From Tetrapyrgos nigripes (lineage: Eukaryota; Basidiomycota; Agaricomycetes; Agaricales; Campanellaceae), in contig JAACJM010000087.1 of assembly GCA_013368315.1 (NCBI GenBank), positions 186,001 through 250,000 of the forward strand: a DNA stretch of 64,000 nucleotides, read 5' to 3'. A program made the position numbers and the translations under genes. Below, one piece after another: positions 23,429 to 34,399 of the stretch (position 1 is the stretch's first letter; every line of letters starts with the position of its first letter). Below the pieces are notes generated by a model. That model was not told the origin of the DNA, ran no database searches, and saw only the letters and a program-made list of their open reading frames with translations.

Positions 23429-23672
23429 TTCAAACCAATTGTACAACCAAAAATCGCAGGCTGACATCATTGTACCCCCATTTGATCTTTTCACCATACA
23501 TCAGGGCCTACAATAATCTTTACCGAAGAGGATGACAGTCAAAAAGATATTCCAAACCAATGGGAAAAAGAGGTGATGGAAGAGTTAATCGGATTTGGGA
23601 TCACTGGAGATGCCAAATATTAATATCCGTACAGGATTCACCAAAGCTCAGGAACTTGCAGAAGCATCTTAA

Positions 23673-24054
23673 TGTAAGGGTGACTCCTGACACATGAGAC
23701 AATCACTCAACAACTGCAGGAGGAGATCCAAAGTATATATAAATCAGCACTAGACGATACAAGACTAACATACTACGCACCTGCAGGAGGAGATCCAAAG
23801 AGAAAAACTCAAGGATACTCACCTGCAGGGAAGGAGTATATATACTTGTATGAAGGCCTGGGAAAAGATCTGCAAAACTATACAGCAGCAATGAAGTAAT
23901 AGAAAGTGGAATGATGGGAGATCAAAATGATGAACAATAATGATGGATGATGAAACAATGAAACAAGGGTAAACAAGTCAATGGAGTCCAGATAAAAAAA
24001 GAACAAACAAGTCCTAAAGGAGAAGAGAAAGGAAAAGGAAACTGTCCCCTTACA
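23673..24054. mobile_element. Solo LTR (382 bp) nested in Ty3 copy 2
   Basis: It starts TGTAAGGG and ends CCCCTTACA, an inverted pair with TG...CA ends. It is flanked by CTTAA (23668-23672) and CTCAA (24055-24059), a 5-bp target duplication with one C-to-T change. Copy 1 shows the uninterrupted sequence (around CTCAG). It contains a repeated word CTGCAGGAGGAGATCCAAAG. It belongs to a different LTR family from the two Ty3 copies. Confidence 0.75.
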
Positions 24055-24061
24055 CTCAAGA

Positions 24062-25460
24062 AATCAAGAAAGATATACCTCTTACAGATAAGATTCTGTC
24101 TCAATATCATGAGTTTCTATGAGTCTTTGATAAACAAAATTCAGAATGATTACCAGTGCATAATGAATGGGATCATGCTATCGAATTGAAAATGGACTTC
24201 AAACCTCGTCCTTGTAAAATCTACCCCTTATCACTGATCAAACAAGAGGAACTTGATAGTTTCATTGATGAAAATCTGAACAAAGGGTATATAAGACCTC
24301 CAAAATCCCCTATGGCAAGTCCTTTCTTCTTTGTTAAAAAGAAAGACAGAAAGCTATGCCCTGTACAAAATTATCAAGCCTTAAATCATGGAACAGTGAA
24401 AAATGAGTATCCCTTACCACTCATATCTGAGTTGGTAGACAAACTCAAGGGAGCACGGGTATTTTTCCAAAATTGATCTTCAGTTGGGGTATAACAATGT
24501 ATGGATCAAGAAGGGGGATGAATGGATGACAGCCTTTAAAACCAACAGAGGACTCTTTGAACCAATGGTGATGTTCTTCAGTCTTATGAATTCTCCTGCC
24601 ACATTCCAAGCAATGATGAATACTCTTTTCAAGGATCTCATTGACTTGGGAAAAGTGGTAATCTATATGGACAACATTGTGATCTTTATGGAAACCCTGG
24701 AGGAACAGTGACAGATGGTCAAACAAGTGCTAGCTCAACTCCAAGATAACGATCTCTACACAAAACCAGAGAAATGTACCTTTGAAACTAATTCAATAGA
24801 ATTCCTAGGGCTAATTGTCTCACACAACACATTGGCAATAGATCTGGTTAAGGTTAAAGGCATCACTGAATGGCCAGTTCCTCGATCAGTCAAGGATGTC
24901 CAATCATTCCTCAGTTTTGGAAACTTCTACTGTCAATTCATAAAAGACTTCTCTAAAATTGATCGACCACTTTTCAATCTAACCAAAAAGGACGAACCAT
25001 GGAAATGGTCTATCGAAGCAGGAGAAGCTCTTCAGGCACTCAAAGATGTGTTCACTTCTTCACAGGCACTCCTAATGCCTGATCATTCTAAGCTGTACAG
25101 AGTTGAAGTTGATTCCTCTGGTTATGCTACAGAAGGAATCTTAACTCAACAAGGGCCAGACAATCAATGGCATCCAGTCGCATATCTATCAAAATCCATA
25201 TCAGAAACAGAATGGAATTACGATATCCATGACAAGGAGTTATTGGTGATCATACATGGGCTGGGGGCATGGCAACATTATCTAGAAGGGGCACCACATA
25301 CTGTTCAAATCTTAACCAATCACAAGAACTTAGAATATTTCAGAACAGCACAGAAATTAAGCTGATGACAAGCGAGAATGGCATTATTTCTTATGCGATT
25401 CAACTTCATCCTCATCCACAAACCAGGGGTTCTTAATCAAACTGATCCACTATCTTGATG
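24062..25460 (+). pseudogene. Reverse transcriptase and RNase H of Ty3 copy 2
   Basis: Follows copy 1 closely ([36 protein letters not shown]). The catalytic box reads YMDN rather than YMDD (about 24667-24678), which alone would abolish polymerase activity. TGA stops lie at 24475, 24709, 25363 and 25366, and again near 25456. RNase H is seen from DHSKLYRVEVDSS to ILTNHKN, where the expected Asp is also Asn. Confidence 0.86.
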
Positions 25461-25466
25461 ACCAGA

Positions 25467-26002
25467 TCATAAACAGGGGGTAGAGGATGATAACAAGGAC
25501 AGGGTGTTATTAGATCCAAAGTTCTTCAGGATACGTGCTACAAGGCCAGGAGCAGTGACTGCGATTGGAGATGTAAAGTTGAAAAGACGAATTTGAGATT
25601 GTCTACAAAAGGATACTGAAGTTGTGAGGGCTCTCGAAGTTATATTGAACAACAGTCCTCCTTCACTAATCAAAAACCTACAGGAATGGAACTACGAGGA
25701 TGGAATGCTGTTGTTCTGAGGGAAGATCCACATACCCTATGATCAGCAACTATGAAGAGATATTGTCAAGATGCATCATGACAGTCTTACCACAGGACAT
25801 CCAGGACAATTTAAGACATATGAATTGGTTAGTCGAGAATTTTGGTGGCCCAGTATGTCAGTATTTGTTTGTGATTATGTTGAAGGATGTGCTACTTGCC
25901 AATTAACCAAGGCAAACAATCATCCATCCCACATTCCCCTAATTCTGAACAAAACTCCAGAATGACCCTTTGGAATCATCACAACCGATTTCATCACAGA
26001 TC
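25467..26002 (+). pseudogene. Integrase N-terminal part of Ty3 copy 2, truncated
   Basis: The HHCC segment ([25 protein letters not shown]) is intact. The reading is broken by TGA near 25718 and at 25963, and ends at TTDFITDL, just past the first catalytic aspartate. The next bases belong to the LTR interior, so the rest of integrase and the chromodomain are deleted. Confidence 0.82.
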
Positions 26003-26204
26003 TTAGACTTTCTCATATATACTTGTGATCCTTTGTAACTGATTCTCTAGTTCATTCACCTCATCTCCACTCTGTACATCTACCTACACAGTGTTGAGTC
26101 TAGTCAGCTAGCTCACCTTCTTTTATCTCTACTTCAATCTATTATCTGTCCTGGTCTTTTGAGTGGCTTGGGTGGTTTATTTGAGTGTATCGACAACCTT
26201 GACA
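26003..26204 (+). repeat. Truncated 3' LTR of Ty3 copy 2
   Basis: Matches 20518-20719 nearly base for base and ends GACA at 26204. The first 300 bases of the LTR are missing because of the deletion that starts in integrase. Confidence 0.85.
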
Positions 26205-26624
26205 TTGCCGGTCTCTATGATGCCAACAACTGAATGATCAGTCTAGACTCAGTCCGAGGACAACAGGTCAGCATCTTCAATTAGTCATTCATTATAACGT
26301 GTTTCCTCCTCTCAACTGTCACTAAGTGGATGTAGCTCTTCTGCATCCTCCCCGTTTTCATTCTCATACTGGTTGGGCTTTTCCTGTCACCTTCAATTTG
26401 AAGTGAGTACTACATCCACAATATGATGCCATTCGCAGAAAAGAAAATGATACGTGGATGTCAGTGTCAAGCGTGTACTGACCAGCAAACAAGGATTGCA
26501 AAGAGGGAAGGGGTCATTATTTAGCTCGAAAGTGCGCCTTCTACTTTCTTTCTTCTCTTCCTTTGGCTAACACTTTGTTTAGAACAATACTTAGCTTGTT
26601 GCATATCTCACCAACAATGTTGCT
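26205..26624. other. No gene recognised
   Basis: Unique-looking sequence between the Ty3 copy and the next element. I see no coding frame longer than chance and no repeat. Confidence 0.4.
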
Positions 26625-26632
26625 GGCATAGA

Positions 26633-27246
26633 CAGTCTTGCCGCGGTCCGGGTCATGACCCCATTGGCCACTGACCCACCCTGGACCGACCCCGATGACC
26701 CCGTACAGCCACTGACCCTGGCCTGGCCCGGCCCTCAAGGGTTGGGTCAAGGGCCAGGCGCTGGTGAGGAGGCTGACCCAGGGTCAGCCCCCTTGGCCCT
26801 CGACTATCGAGATGGCAGGGTTTGGTAACCTAAAAAAAGTCATAGTAAATTTTCTGATGTAATTCTAGGTGTATTAACAATATAGGCATAAGTATGCATG
26901 CCGTTCGAGTTAGGTGTGAGGTAAAAGAACAGTATTCGGCAGGTGCCGAGATTTTACGCATGCTCTGCAGCAATGACTTGGATACTTTCGGCCTAAATTT
27001 AACATCAAATGCTGCATATGTAAGTCATATATGTACATACATTGAAATTAAGTACTGCTGAAGTACCTATCTGCGTTTTTTCTAAGATGTCTGAAAAATA
27101 GGTCCGGACCTGACCCGACCCAACCTGACCCTGGCCAGCAGGGTCAACACAGCCACTGGCCCTGGCCTGACCCGGCCCTCGAGGGTCAGGTCAAGGGCCA
27201 GAAAATTTGACAAGGGCCAGGTCCGACCCAGACTGCAGCAAGACTG
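26633..27246. mobile_element. hAT-like non-autonomous element, 614 bp, GC-rich ends
   Basis: Ends are CAGTCTTGCCGC and GCAGCAAGACTG, flanked by a perfect 8-bp duplication GGCATAGA (26625-26632 and 27247-27254). The outer 150 bases at each side are full of GGGTC/GACCC and GGCC motifs and contain matching 50-base direct copies (near 26715 and 27155), while the centre is AT-rich. No transposase is present. Confidence 0.8.
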
Positions 27247-27254
27247 GGCATAGA

Positions 27255-27786
27255 ACTCTCAGCTAGAGCACACATTATACTGTATGACCTGTCCTAGGTT
27301 CTTGGGATTAAGATGGTGTGCTTGCCGACCACTTTTCGTTTGAGCTTACACTAACAGTAGATCAAGCTGTGTTTCAAAAAGCTCTCAAAGATGTAGTGCA
27401 TCTCTCTTCTTTTTGTATTAGGCAGTTCTGAAAAACACGCATTTTTTCTTTACTCTGTGTCTCTAAACAACCCGTCTGGTTCATGCTCACTCTACTTGTA
27501 CCCGACACCCTGAAGCCACCCTGACAAAGTGCGAGCAGCTGTCAATGAAGCTGTAGAGGGTATTTTAGATCATTTTGTAAAGTGCTTGCACTTCTTCCCC
27601 ATGCGTCTGCTGTTTTACTCATTGTTGACCTGTTATACGATATGCTAATTATTTTTCCGTTCTCTCCTCCTCCTTGTACACATCCATATTGGGATCTGCA
27701 TCTTGTGTTGGCCCGTCTACCTCAACCCGCCTATATTTTCTATCACAACTGACATCCCTCAACATGTCTGTTGACAGTGCTGGTGC
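27255..27786. other. No gene recognised
   Basis: Unique-looking sequence between two hAT-like elements; only short frames. Confidence 0.4.
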
Positions 27787-27794
27787 GTATACTG

Positions 27795-28187
27795 CAAGGG
27801 GGTCAGAAAAAAAAAATTAACAACCGGGGGTCGGAAAAAAATTTAGTGCCTCGGTCGAGGAACCTACCTACCTTACCTTCTATATATATAAGGTAAGTTC
27901 ACATGAGTTTACCTGCCAAATATAGTATGTGCACATGACCTCAAGTCTCGTGCTTTGGCAGACAGTCGGAACCTTACCCGGCTCGCGCTCAGAGATACTG
28001 CGTAATTGTCATAAAACATCTGGTGAGCATATATTTATGTGTTTAACTTCACAGCTCACCAGATTGACACCTGCCAGTATGCTTGCCAGCTCCAAATTAG
28101 TCAGTAAAAAAAAAAAAATTTAAGGGCTTCGCCAGGGAACCTACCTACCTAGCCCCGGTACAGCATTCTCTGGCCCGGACCCCCTTG
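27795..28187. mobile_element. hAT-like non-autonomous element, 393 bp, CAAGGGGGTC ends
   Basis: Perfect 10-bp inverted ends CAAGGGGGTC and GACCCCCTTG, flanked by a perfect 8-bp duplication GTATACTG (27787-27794 and 28188-28195). Both sides contain a long A run followed by AACCTACCTACCT. No coding capacity. Confidence 0.85.
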
Positions 28188-28445
28188 GTATACTGGTCCT
28201 TTATATTTTTCCTTGTCTTTCTCCGTGATTTGTACCTTTTTTTTTTCTTTCCTGAATGGCCTTGCAATTAGCCGAACATTGCGCCGACTTTTCTGTTCCT
28301 GCTTATATCTTATGTTTCTGTCAATGTTTAATAATCTTTCAGCTTTATCATGACGTATCTATACTTGGTACTCAAACTCGGAACGACGTCCCACTCTACA
28401 CACCTAGCCCTTCTATATCATTAGGCAACCCCAGCAGCAGCCAGG

Positions 28446-28525
28446 TGTCAGTGTCAGTGTGAGGCTCAGTATCAGTGTCAGTGTCAGTGTCAGCGTCAGG
28501 CTCAGTGTCAGGCTCGAGACGGCTC
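28446..28525 (+). repeat. AGTGTC hexamer repeat
   Basis: Tandem GTCAGT units, with a few GTGAGG and GCTCAG variants. Confidence 0.8.
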
Positions 28526-28674
28526 GCCAAGACCGTCTTTGAGAACTCACTATGCCATTCCAGATCCGGGTTAGAGAGTTGGAGGAAGGGATTAGAAAAT
28601 GTTGGAGAATGTTGGGCGATAGCTGGTTCACTGTTGGACTCTGCTCAGTTTTACCATGCGAAGCAGTGCCCCCT

Positions 28675-29245
28675 TATCCCAGTATTCGTTTCGAATCAGC
28701 GTTCAATGCATTTTGAAGAGACTAGAAAGATTGATACAATAGTTCATACAAATGGAATAACAGCAGCTCGCTGAAAAAGCTCCTCGTGGATGTCAATCAA
28801 AAGACATAGGGCTACAAATGCATCTTCAGCTCTGAATATCCATCGCGCACTGTAGATCGAACAAGATTTGCGATGCAAATAGTATATGCAGGTGGCGAGA
28901 AAATTGGGATAGCACTGCGAGCAACTAAGATTGAGTGCAATGGTAAGGCAGACACTTTTTGACAGCAGTACTTTTATTTGATGATGCAGATTGAAGCACG
29001 AGTTTGGCACACACGCAGAGCTTGGCACTCGGTTCAATAAACGTACAGGGCCGATGAAAAGTGGGCTCTGATAAGTGTGCTACCTACACACGTACATCTC
29101 CATGATGGTGATGGTGGTTGGATAGAATTCGGAGACGCGGGTATACTAGAAATGCTGGTAAGATAGGATGCATAGGATATCCGGTTAATGCGCTGCCGAT
29201 ATCATCAGTAGAGAAGTGAGGTTCAAGTCCTGCTCCTTTTTACTT
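28675..29245 (+). repeat. Leader block of the duplicated unit, copy D
   Basis: Closely matches the leader blocks at 36184-36460, 46530-47270 and 60000-60560 (shared ATTCGTTTCGAATC, AGATTGATACAATAGTTCATA, GATTTGCGATGCAAATAG). Here no NLR gene follows; the sequence goes on to a decayed 5-oxoprolinase copy from about 29600. So this is either a unit that never had the NLR or one that lost it. Both strands show short conserved frames but I cannot choose a coding strand. Confidence 0.75.
29174..29242 (+). other. Pol III B-box-like, structured segment
   Basis: Contains GGTTCAAGTCC followed by a T run and, 55 bases upstream, TCCGGTTAATGCG, roughly the A-box to B-box spacing of a tRNA gene. GATATC pairs occur in between. 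An acceptor stem and a proper T stem cannot be formed, so this is at most a tRNA-derived relic. The same segment is at 47178-47247. Confidence 0.2.
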
Positions 29246-29693
29246 CCTTCTTCGGCACTTATGAGTATTATCAGCTCGAGTCATGACTCGCGATATCGAT
29301 CCCCTCTCCCTCTATGAGAGTAGGGGACCCTCAAAACATGCATCCTCCCTCCTTCCGCATGCCCTAACCTTGCCTCAGCAATGAGTCTCAACGACACATT
29401 CACCGGATCGAAAACATACCTTCAAAACGTGCATCCGAGTCCTCGCACCTTCCGCATTGACTCGCCTTGCCTCAGTCATGAGCACGCCCTTACAGCCATT
29501 GGTATCAGGCCAAACTGATTGAGCTACTGGAATTTCGTTGTTCGAGAAGGGGCGTTGAAAGGGTTCTTGATGTGGTAAGTGGGTATAAGCCTTAAGAAAG
29601 AACAGAGTTAATGGCTGGTAATGACATCATAACACCTTTGACTTCTTCACAATTGTCACTCACTGGTTTTCCTTCACGACGACGACAGTGACC

Positions 29694-31100
29694 ATGAAAG
29701 ACAGCAAGCCCGTAACAAGTCTACCTACGCTGGTATGTACAATTGTTTCACCTTTTTCTTCCGCATTTCTCTCTCTCTCTTTTCTTCTTTGTGTTTTGAC
29801 AGTTTCAATCTCGGCTCACTCTTCCTTCAACCGACTCTGTAAACAGGACAACGTGTTTTGAAGATATCCCCGCCTGGTTTACTCTACGCAACTTGACTTA
29901 ATTGTCAATTTGGTGACATCCTATGGACCCAGGTTGCGCGTTGTGATCTTCGTTGACACCTCCAGAGCTTCAAAGGCGGATGAGGCGGATGGACTGGAGC
30001 CTGGAGTTGGAGTAGAAGCAGAACTTGGAGTTGAGAAGGAGAGACCCGATGCAGACGCAGACGCAGAAGGTGGAGATGGAGGTCCCAGGGACGATGACTA
30101 CGACTCCGAGCCCTTCTGCTATGGCCAATGCTGAACCCAACACCACAACACCCGAGAACAGAAGGGGGTCGTTTTAGGTCTGAAAAGGATTATGCAGTTG
30201 GCTGAGTTGGATGCAGTGAGTTGAGACTGACAACTTTATTCCTTTCTATGTTCTGACGCATTTTACAGTCCCCTCTTCAGCATCTATTACTCATTCTCAT
30301 TCTCCCCCTCATCCTATTCCAAACCACTCCCTTTCCGTATCTTGACACCAAACCCACCACCTTCCCATACCTCAATACCCTCAATCTCCCTGTGCTCCTC
30401 CACCCCCCACAACGCCGTTTTCACTCTCGCCGAAAATGGTATCGAGGGGGTGTTACATATGAAAGTGTTGGAGGCGTAGGGGTTTGGGGGCTTTTAAATC
30501 ATGGGGGTGGGCGATGGATTTAAAGAGGGGGGAGGGCTTGAGATTCTCGACCTGGGAGTGGCAGTAGTGGTAGTACTCCTGCTCTGCGTTCTATTCCTGG
30601 TGTGGTACCCATACCCATGGCTACAAGCACAATCTCAAGCTTCAGGTCTACCGCTCACACTCTTGGTCCCCTTCCTTCCACATCAATATATCTGCCTCAC
30701 ACTCCCACTCCCACGTCTACATCCACGTCTACACCTCAGCATATACCTCATACTAACGCCAATGCCAACATCCTCCCAACCAAACTCAATATACACGGGA
30801 ACCCGTACCCTATTGTCGTCACTTCTTCCATCCCCGTCCCCGTTTCCATTTCCATTACCGTTTTTGGTGGTAGTCCTGGGTCTCAGGATACACGTGTCCG
30901 GTCAGAACTCCAGCGAGGGACTGTACGCCGTGCCCTTGGGCCATCTTATCCCCTTTAACGACGAGTACAACAATGGCCATCTTCAACTTCGCAGGTACAG
31001 GTGGAGAGGGAACCAGACCGTCTAAACGAACCCTATACCTATTTTTGGTGGAGAGGTTTGACTTTCCTATATATCCGAACCTCATCCCCCTCCCGAACAC
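29694..31100 (+). pseudogene. 5-oxoprolinase-like relic, copy D (strongly decayed)
   Basis: The first exon (MKDSKPVTSLPTL then donor GTATGT at 29733) and the flanking sequence match the oxoprolinase copies at 41875 and 56365. The second intron end (GACGCATTTTACAG, 30248-30261) and the block at 30427-30540 also align. After that the match is lost: the ATP-grasp-like N-terminal motifs seen in the other copies are absent, replaced by low-complexity sequence. A reading AIFNFAGTG at 30973 resembles the C-terminal FDF-GTGPEV motif of oxoprolinases but is weak. Confidence 0.5.
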
Positions 31101-31401
31101 AAGCTGGCGTAGATTACATCTACCCATACCCCTCACCCTACACCAACATCAACACCACGCACCCTGACTTATCCATATCGCGGCCACAAGCCAGCAGGAG
31201 GGGCTTGAGCTTGACCGACTCGAACGAAAACGATGTCTTGAGTAGCAACGTCATCATGGGAGAGAGGGGTGACCAAATATGAATATGAATACTCGGAAAG
31301 ATGTAGAGGTGATATGGAAGAGGAGAGAGGTAGAGAGAGCCTAGGTGAGGGAGGGGGAGACGCAGACGGAGACAGAGGGGAGTAGGGGGGTACTGGTACC
31401 T

Positions 31402-33425
31402 CCACTGGCTGGGCATCAGGGAAAGCCTTATATACATCTTCATGCAATAATTGTATAATTATGCATTTTATGCGTAAAAATGCAAAAACTTTCATAGCTT
31501 ATACTGCGTTTTGCATAAATTTTGAGACAAGTTGAATGATTATGCATTCAGAGCAACTTTATGCATCCTACTGCATAGTGCATGCTTGAAGTTGGATAAA
31601 AAAAGCATACCGTTGCAACATCTACATCCCACTCTTATGATGCGATGTGTAAGAAAACAACAGTGCAAGACTACCAATTGCTCCATCTTTGAATTTATTA
31701 CCCATGAACCCATCTGCTCCGAGTATGTCCCATCTACTTATCTTGCTTTTCGCGTTGAGACGTAGTCAGAGGATGACAGAGTAAGAGATTAGGCTGATGC
31801 GGGATGCACTGGAACAGGCGGCACCCTGAAAAATCAATTTTCGAGACGGCGAGTGCCCCTATGTAGTACGTGTGATAGTGCTAGTGTGTATAAACTATGA
31901 TATAAGTAAGTTGAGGAAATAAAGAAAGATAGAGTGCATACCGAAAGACTAAAGGGCTAAGGGACACCTTGCGGGTCCTGTTGCACGGAGCAAGACTAAG
32001 AAAGGCACGTCATACTTGAAAAAACGATAAGTACTCAACGATGAAAGCAACGGAAAATGAACTTCAAGTTTAACTAAATACTTGAAGGAGCTGGTTACCC
32101 AGAAACGGGAGCTTTGGCAAAAAAAGTACATGTATGATCATAGGTACCATACAACAGCGAGCCCGAACGCAACCGGAGAATGAAGCTTGATAGACGCCGG
32201 ACTGAAGAATTCAAACTCCGATGGAAGAACTGTACAGTTGGTCGAATTTGATGTCAACAAACGGTCACCTGATCCAAGTTGACTCCATTTCTTTTCAACT
32301 TTGGACTTCGACAAGTCCCGCCTCCATCAACTCAAGGTACATCATAGCGGTGTTCCCATACGATCTCTAACCTGTCTACGCTCTTCCAACGTCGCCCTCA
32401 GCAAGAGCAACCATCGTTTGGGATGCATTGTACGTTCCAACAGCCCGCATGTACTCTCTACAAGTCGCCTCTTTGTATTCTGCGTATATCTGGCTGATGG
32501 CGCTATGGTATGTCTTCTGCTCATGTTCTACACCGTACAAATTCTCATAACTCCACGTCTCTGTCTTTACATCACTACTAGGTACAGCGTCTGCTAGGAC
32601 TGTCCTTGACAGATGTCGCTCAGCCGGTGCCCTTGATTGTTCTGTGCTCCGCTTGGTTCGTCTTCTGTTTTCTTTTGTGTCTCTTCCACTGTCTGATATT
32701 TTCTGTTGCCTTGGGATTTAGCACACCATATGTGTTCAGATATGTCTTGCCGACCCCTCCTGGCCCCTCACTTCTAGGTCTTATTGTGTGGCTCATTGAT
32801 GTATGCTCAGGTATGTGAGCGGCACTCCTTATTTTGCGTCTCTTCCACCGTCTGATATTTTCTGTTGCCTCGTCTTCGGTGCTTGCTGAGTTGTACCTAT
32901 CGGTCACTGGGATTTAGCACACCGTATGTGTCCAGATATGTCTTGCCGACCCCTCCTGACCCCTCACTTCTAGGTCTTATTGCGTGACTCATTGACGTAT
33001 GCTCAGGTATGTGAGCGGCACTCCTTATCCTTTCTTCCTCACGCTGATAGTTCTTCTGTACAGGCTTTTGTTTGATGATGTGTGTAGGTTGTGTGGATAC
33101 TGTTCTATTAGATAGTGTAGCTCGTCGTTATGACTGTACTTGCAGTAGTTGCCAATACATTTCTTTCTATCATCTTTATTGTGTCAGATGTGATAACTAG
33201 AATGATATCTGACTGTGTATATTGTTGAGTAGAGGTGTATAATCTATGCATTCTGTTGCGTGAGATGTGCATAATTGTGCATAAGTTTTGGAACTCAAGA
33301 AAGGACTTGCATGAGGAGCATAATATGCGTAATCTTGCAATTTAATGCATTTTTATACGTTTTTCTGTCTTTTTCATTCCTTTACTGCATGAAAATGTAT
33401 ATGAAGCTTTTCCTGATGGGTATGG
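31402..33425. mobile_element. 2-kb segment with inverted ATGCAT-rich ends
   Basis: The left end (CATCAGGGAAAGCCTTATAT, then many TGCATAA words, 31409-31580) is repeated in reverse complement at 33240-33422 (ending CTTTTCCTGATGGG). It holds a tandem duplication (32671-33040) and a possible spliced coding remnant at 32290-32600 (WDALYVPTARMYSLQVASLY, with GT-AG borders at 32335-32399). No transposase is seen. A non-autonomous transposon that picked up host sequence is the simplest reading, but the target duplication is not clear. Confidence 0.45.
32671..33040 (+). repeat. Tandem duplication of about 170-190 bp
   Basis: Two copies (32671-32836 and 32841-33028) share GTCTCTTCCAC, GATTTAGCACACC and ATATGTCTTGCCGACCCCTC, with mostly transition differences and a small insertion in the second. 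Confidence 0.8.
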
Positions 33426-34270
33426 GTATGGGTATGGGTATAAGTGGTACGGGTATGCTCGTCAATGAGGGATGGGTCCCTCATCCTGCAGATATGAGGA
33501 GAAGCTCAAGTCAGAGTGGTAGTGGAAGTGGAAGTTGGTAACAGTCGCAGCCCCAGGCTCGGCGGCGGCATAGTATGGAATTTGCGGGACCTATACCTAT
33601 ACGACTACCAACTCTTCCTCTTCTCTCAATAACCAAATCGGCCATCAAATTGACGCAAATGCAAACTTTCCCCTACCCTCTAATCAGAACGCTAATCTTG
33701 ATGCTGTACCTCTAACGCCAACGCAAACTGTCCCAGGTTTCCATCTACATGTCTTCCTGACTCGACCCCGACTCCGACTCCAGCTCTCTAACACACACAG
33801 GTACATATATCATGCCTAATACCCATACCAATACCACCACATCCAGCGTCAACGTCTAATATGGATACCAACAATGCCCTTTTTCATGCAAACGCAAACG
33901 CATGCCATGTCTAATATCACTACCAGGTCTAAAACCGATACCGGTACTTGAAAAGCGACAAGGACATGGGCATGGGGAAGGAGGAGATTTCCAGGTTTCC
34001 ACTCAAGGGAGTAGGAGTCGGACTGAGGGTATGGACCCGTCCCTGCTCATGGTCATGGTATTGCGAAAGAAATTGGGAAAGGGAAAGATGGAGAGGTTAT
34101 CGCTATGGAAATCGAAATCAAAATGGATGAGGATGTTGTTGATGAAGCGGGATTTGGATTTGGATTTGGTGCCGCGAAGGACGAGGAAGCTCACCCCAAA
34201 GTCAAAGTCAATGCCAATGCCAATGTCAATATCAACATCAAGATGGACGTTGACAGTGGTATGGGTGTAG
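33426..34270. other. Low-complexity sequence, no gene recognised
   Basis: Begins with GGTATG repeats (33418-33440). Later parts translate to simple dipeptide-rich frames in several phases on both strands (for example NANVNINIK), typical of degenerate repeat sequence rather than a gene. Confidence 0.5.
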
Positions 34271-34399
34271 GTGTGGATGCCAGTGTGCACCCATAGAAGA
34301 AGAAGCCAAGGCCCCGACCCCAGGTTTTCACACTCTTCTTGGACTTTTGCGTTGTCTGCTTCTATTTCTGCGTCACCAAACCCACCGTCATCGTCATCA

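Larger units (their letters stand above)
20219..26204 (+). mobile_element. Ty3/gypsy chromovirus retrotransposon, copy 2 (decayed)
   Basis: Same family and order as copy 1 but on the plus strand: 5' LTR, pre-gag frame, gag, protease, RT, RNase H, start of integrase, truncated 3' LTR. The left LTR edge is approximate. CpG is strongly depleted relative to copy 1, and most stops are TGA at positions where copy 1 has CGA or TGG. It carries a nested solo LTR and a deletion that removes the integrase core, the chromodomain and the first part of the 3' LTR. Confidence 0.88.

Noticed and set aside
29174..29242. tRNA gene
   Set aside because: The B-box-like word is present but acceptor and T stems do not pair; kept only as a possible relic.
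30501..31025. 174-residue frame with a hydrophobic stretch (membrane protein)
   Set aside because: It lies across the decayed oxoprolinase copy, is low in complexity, and overlaps equally long frames in other phases.
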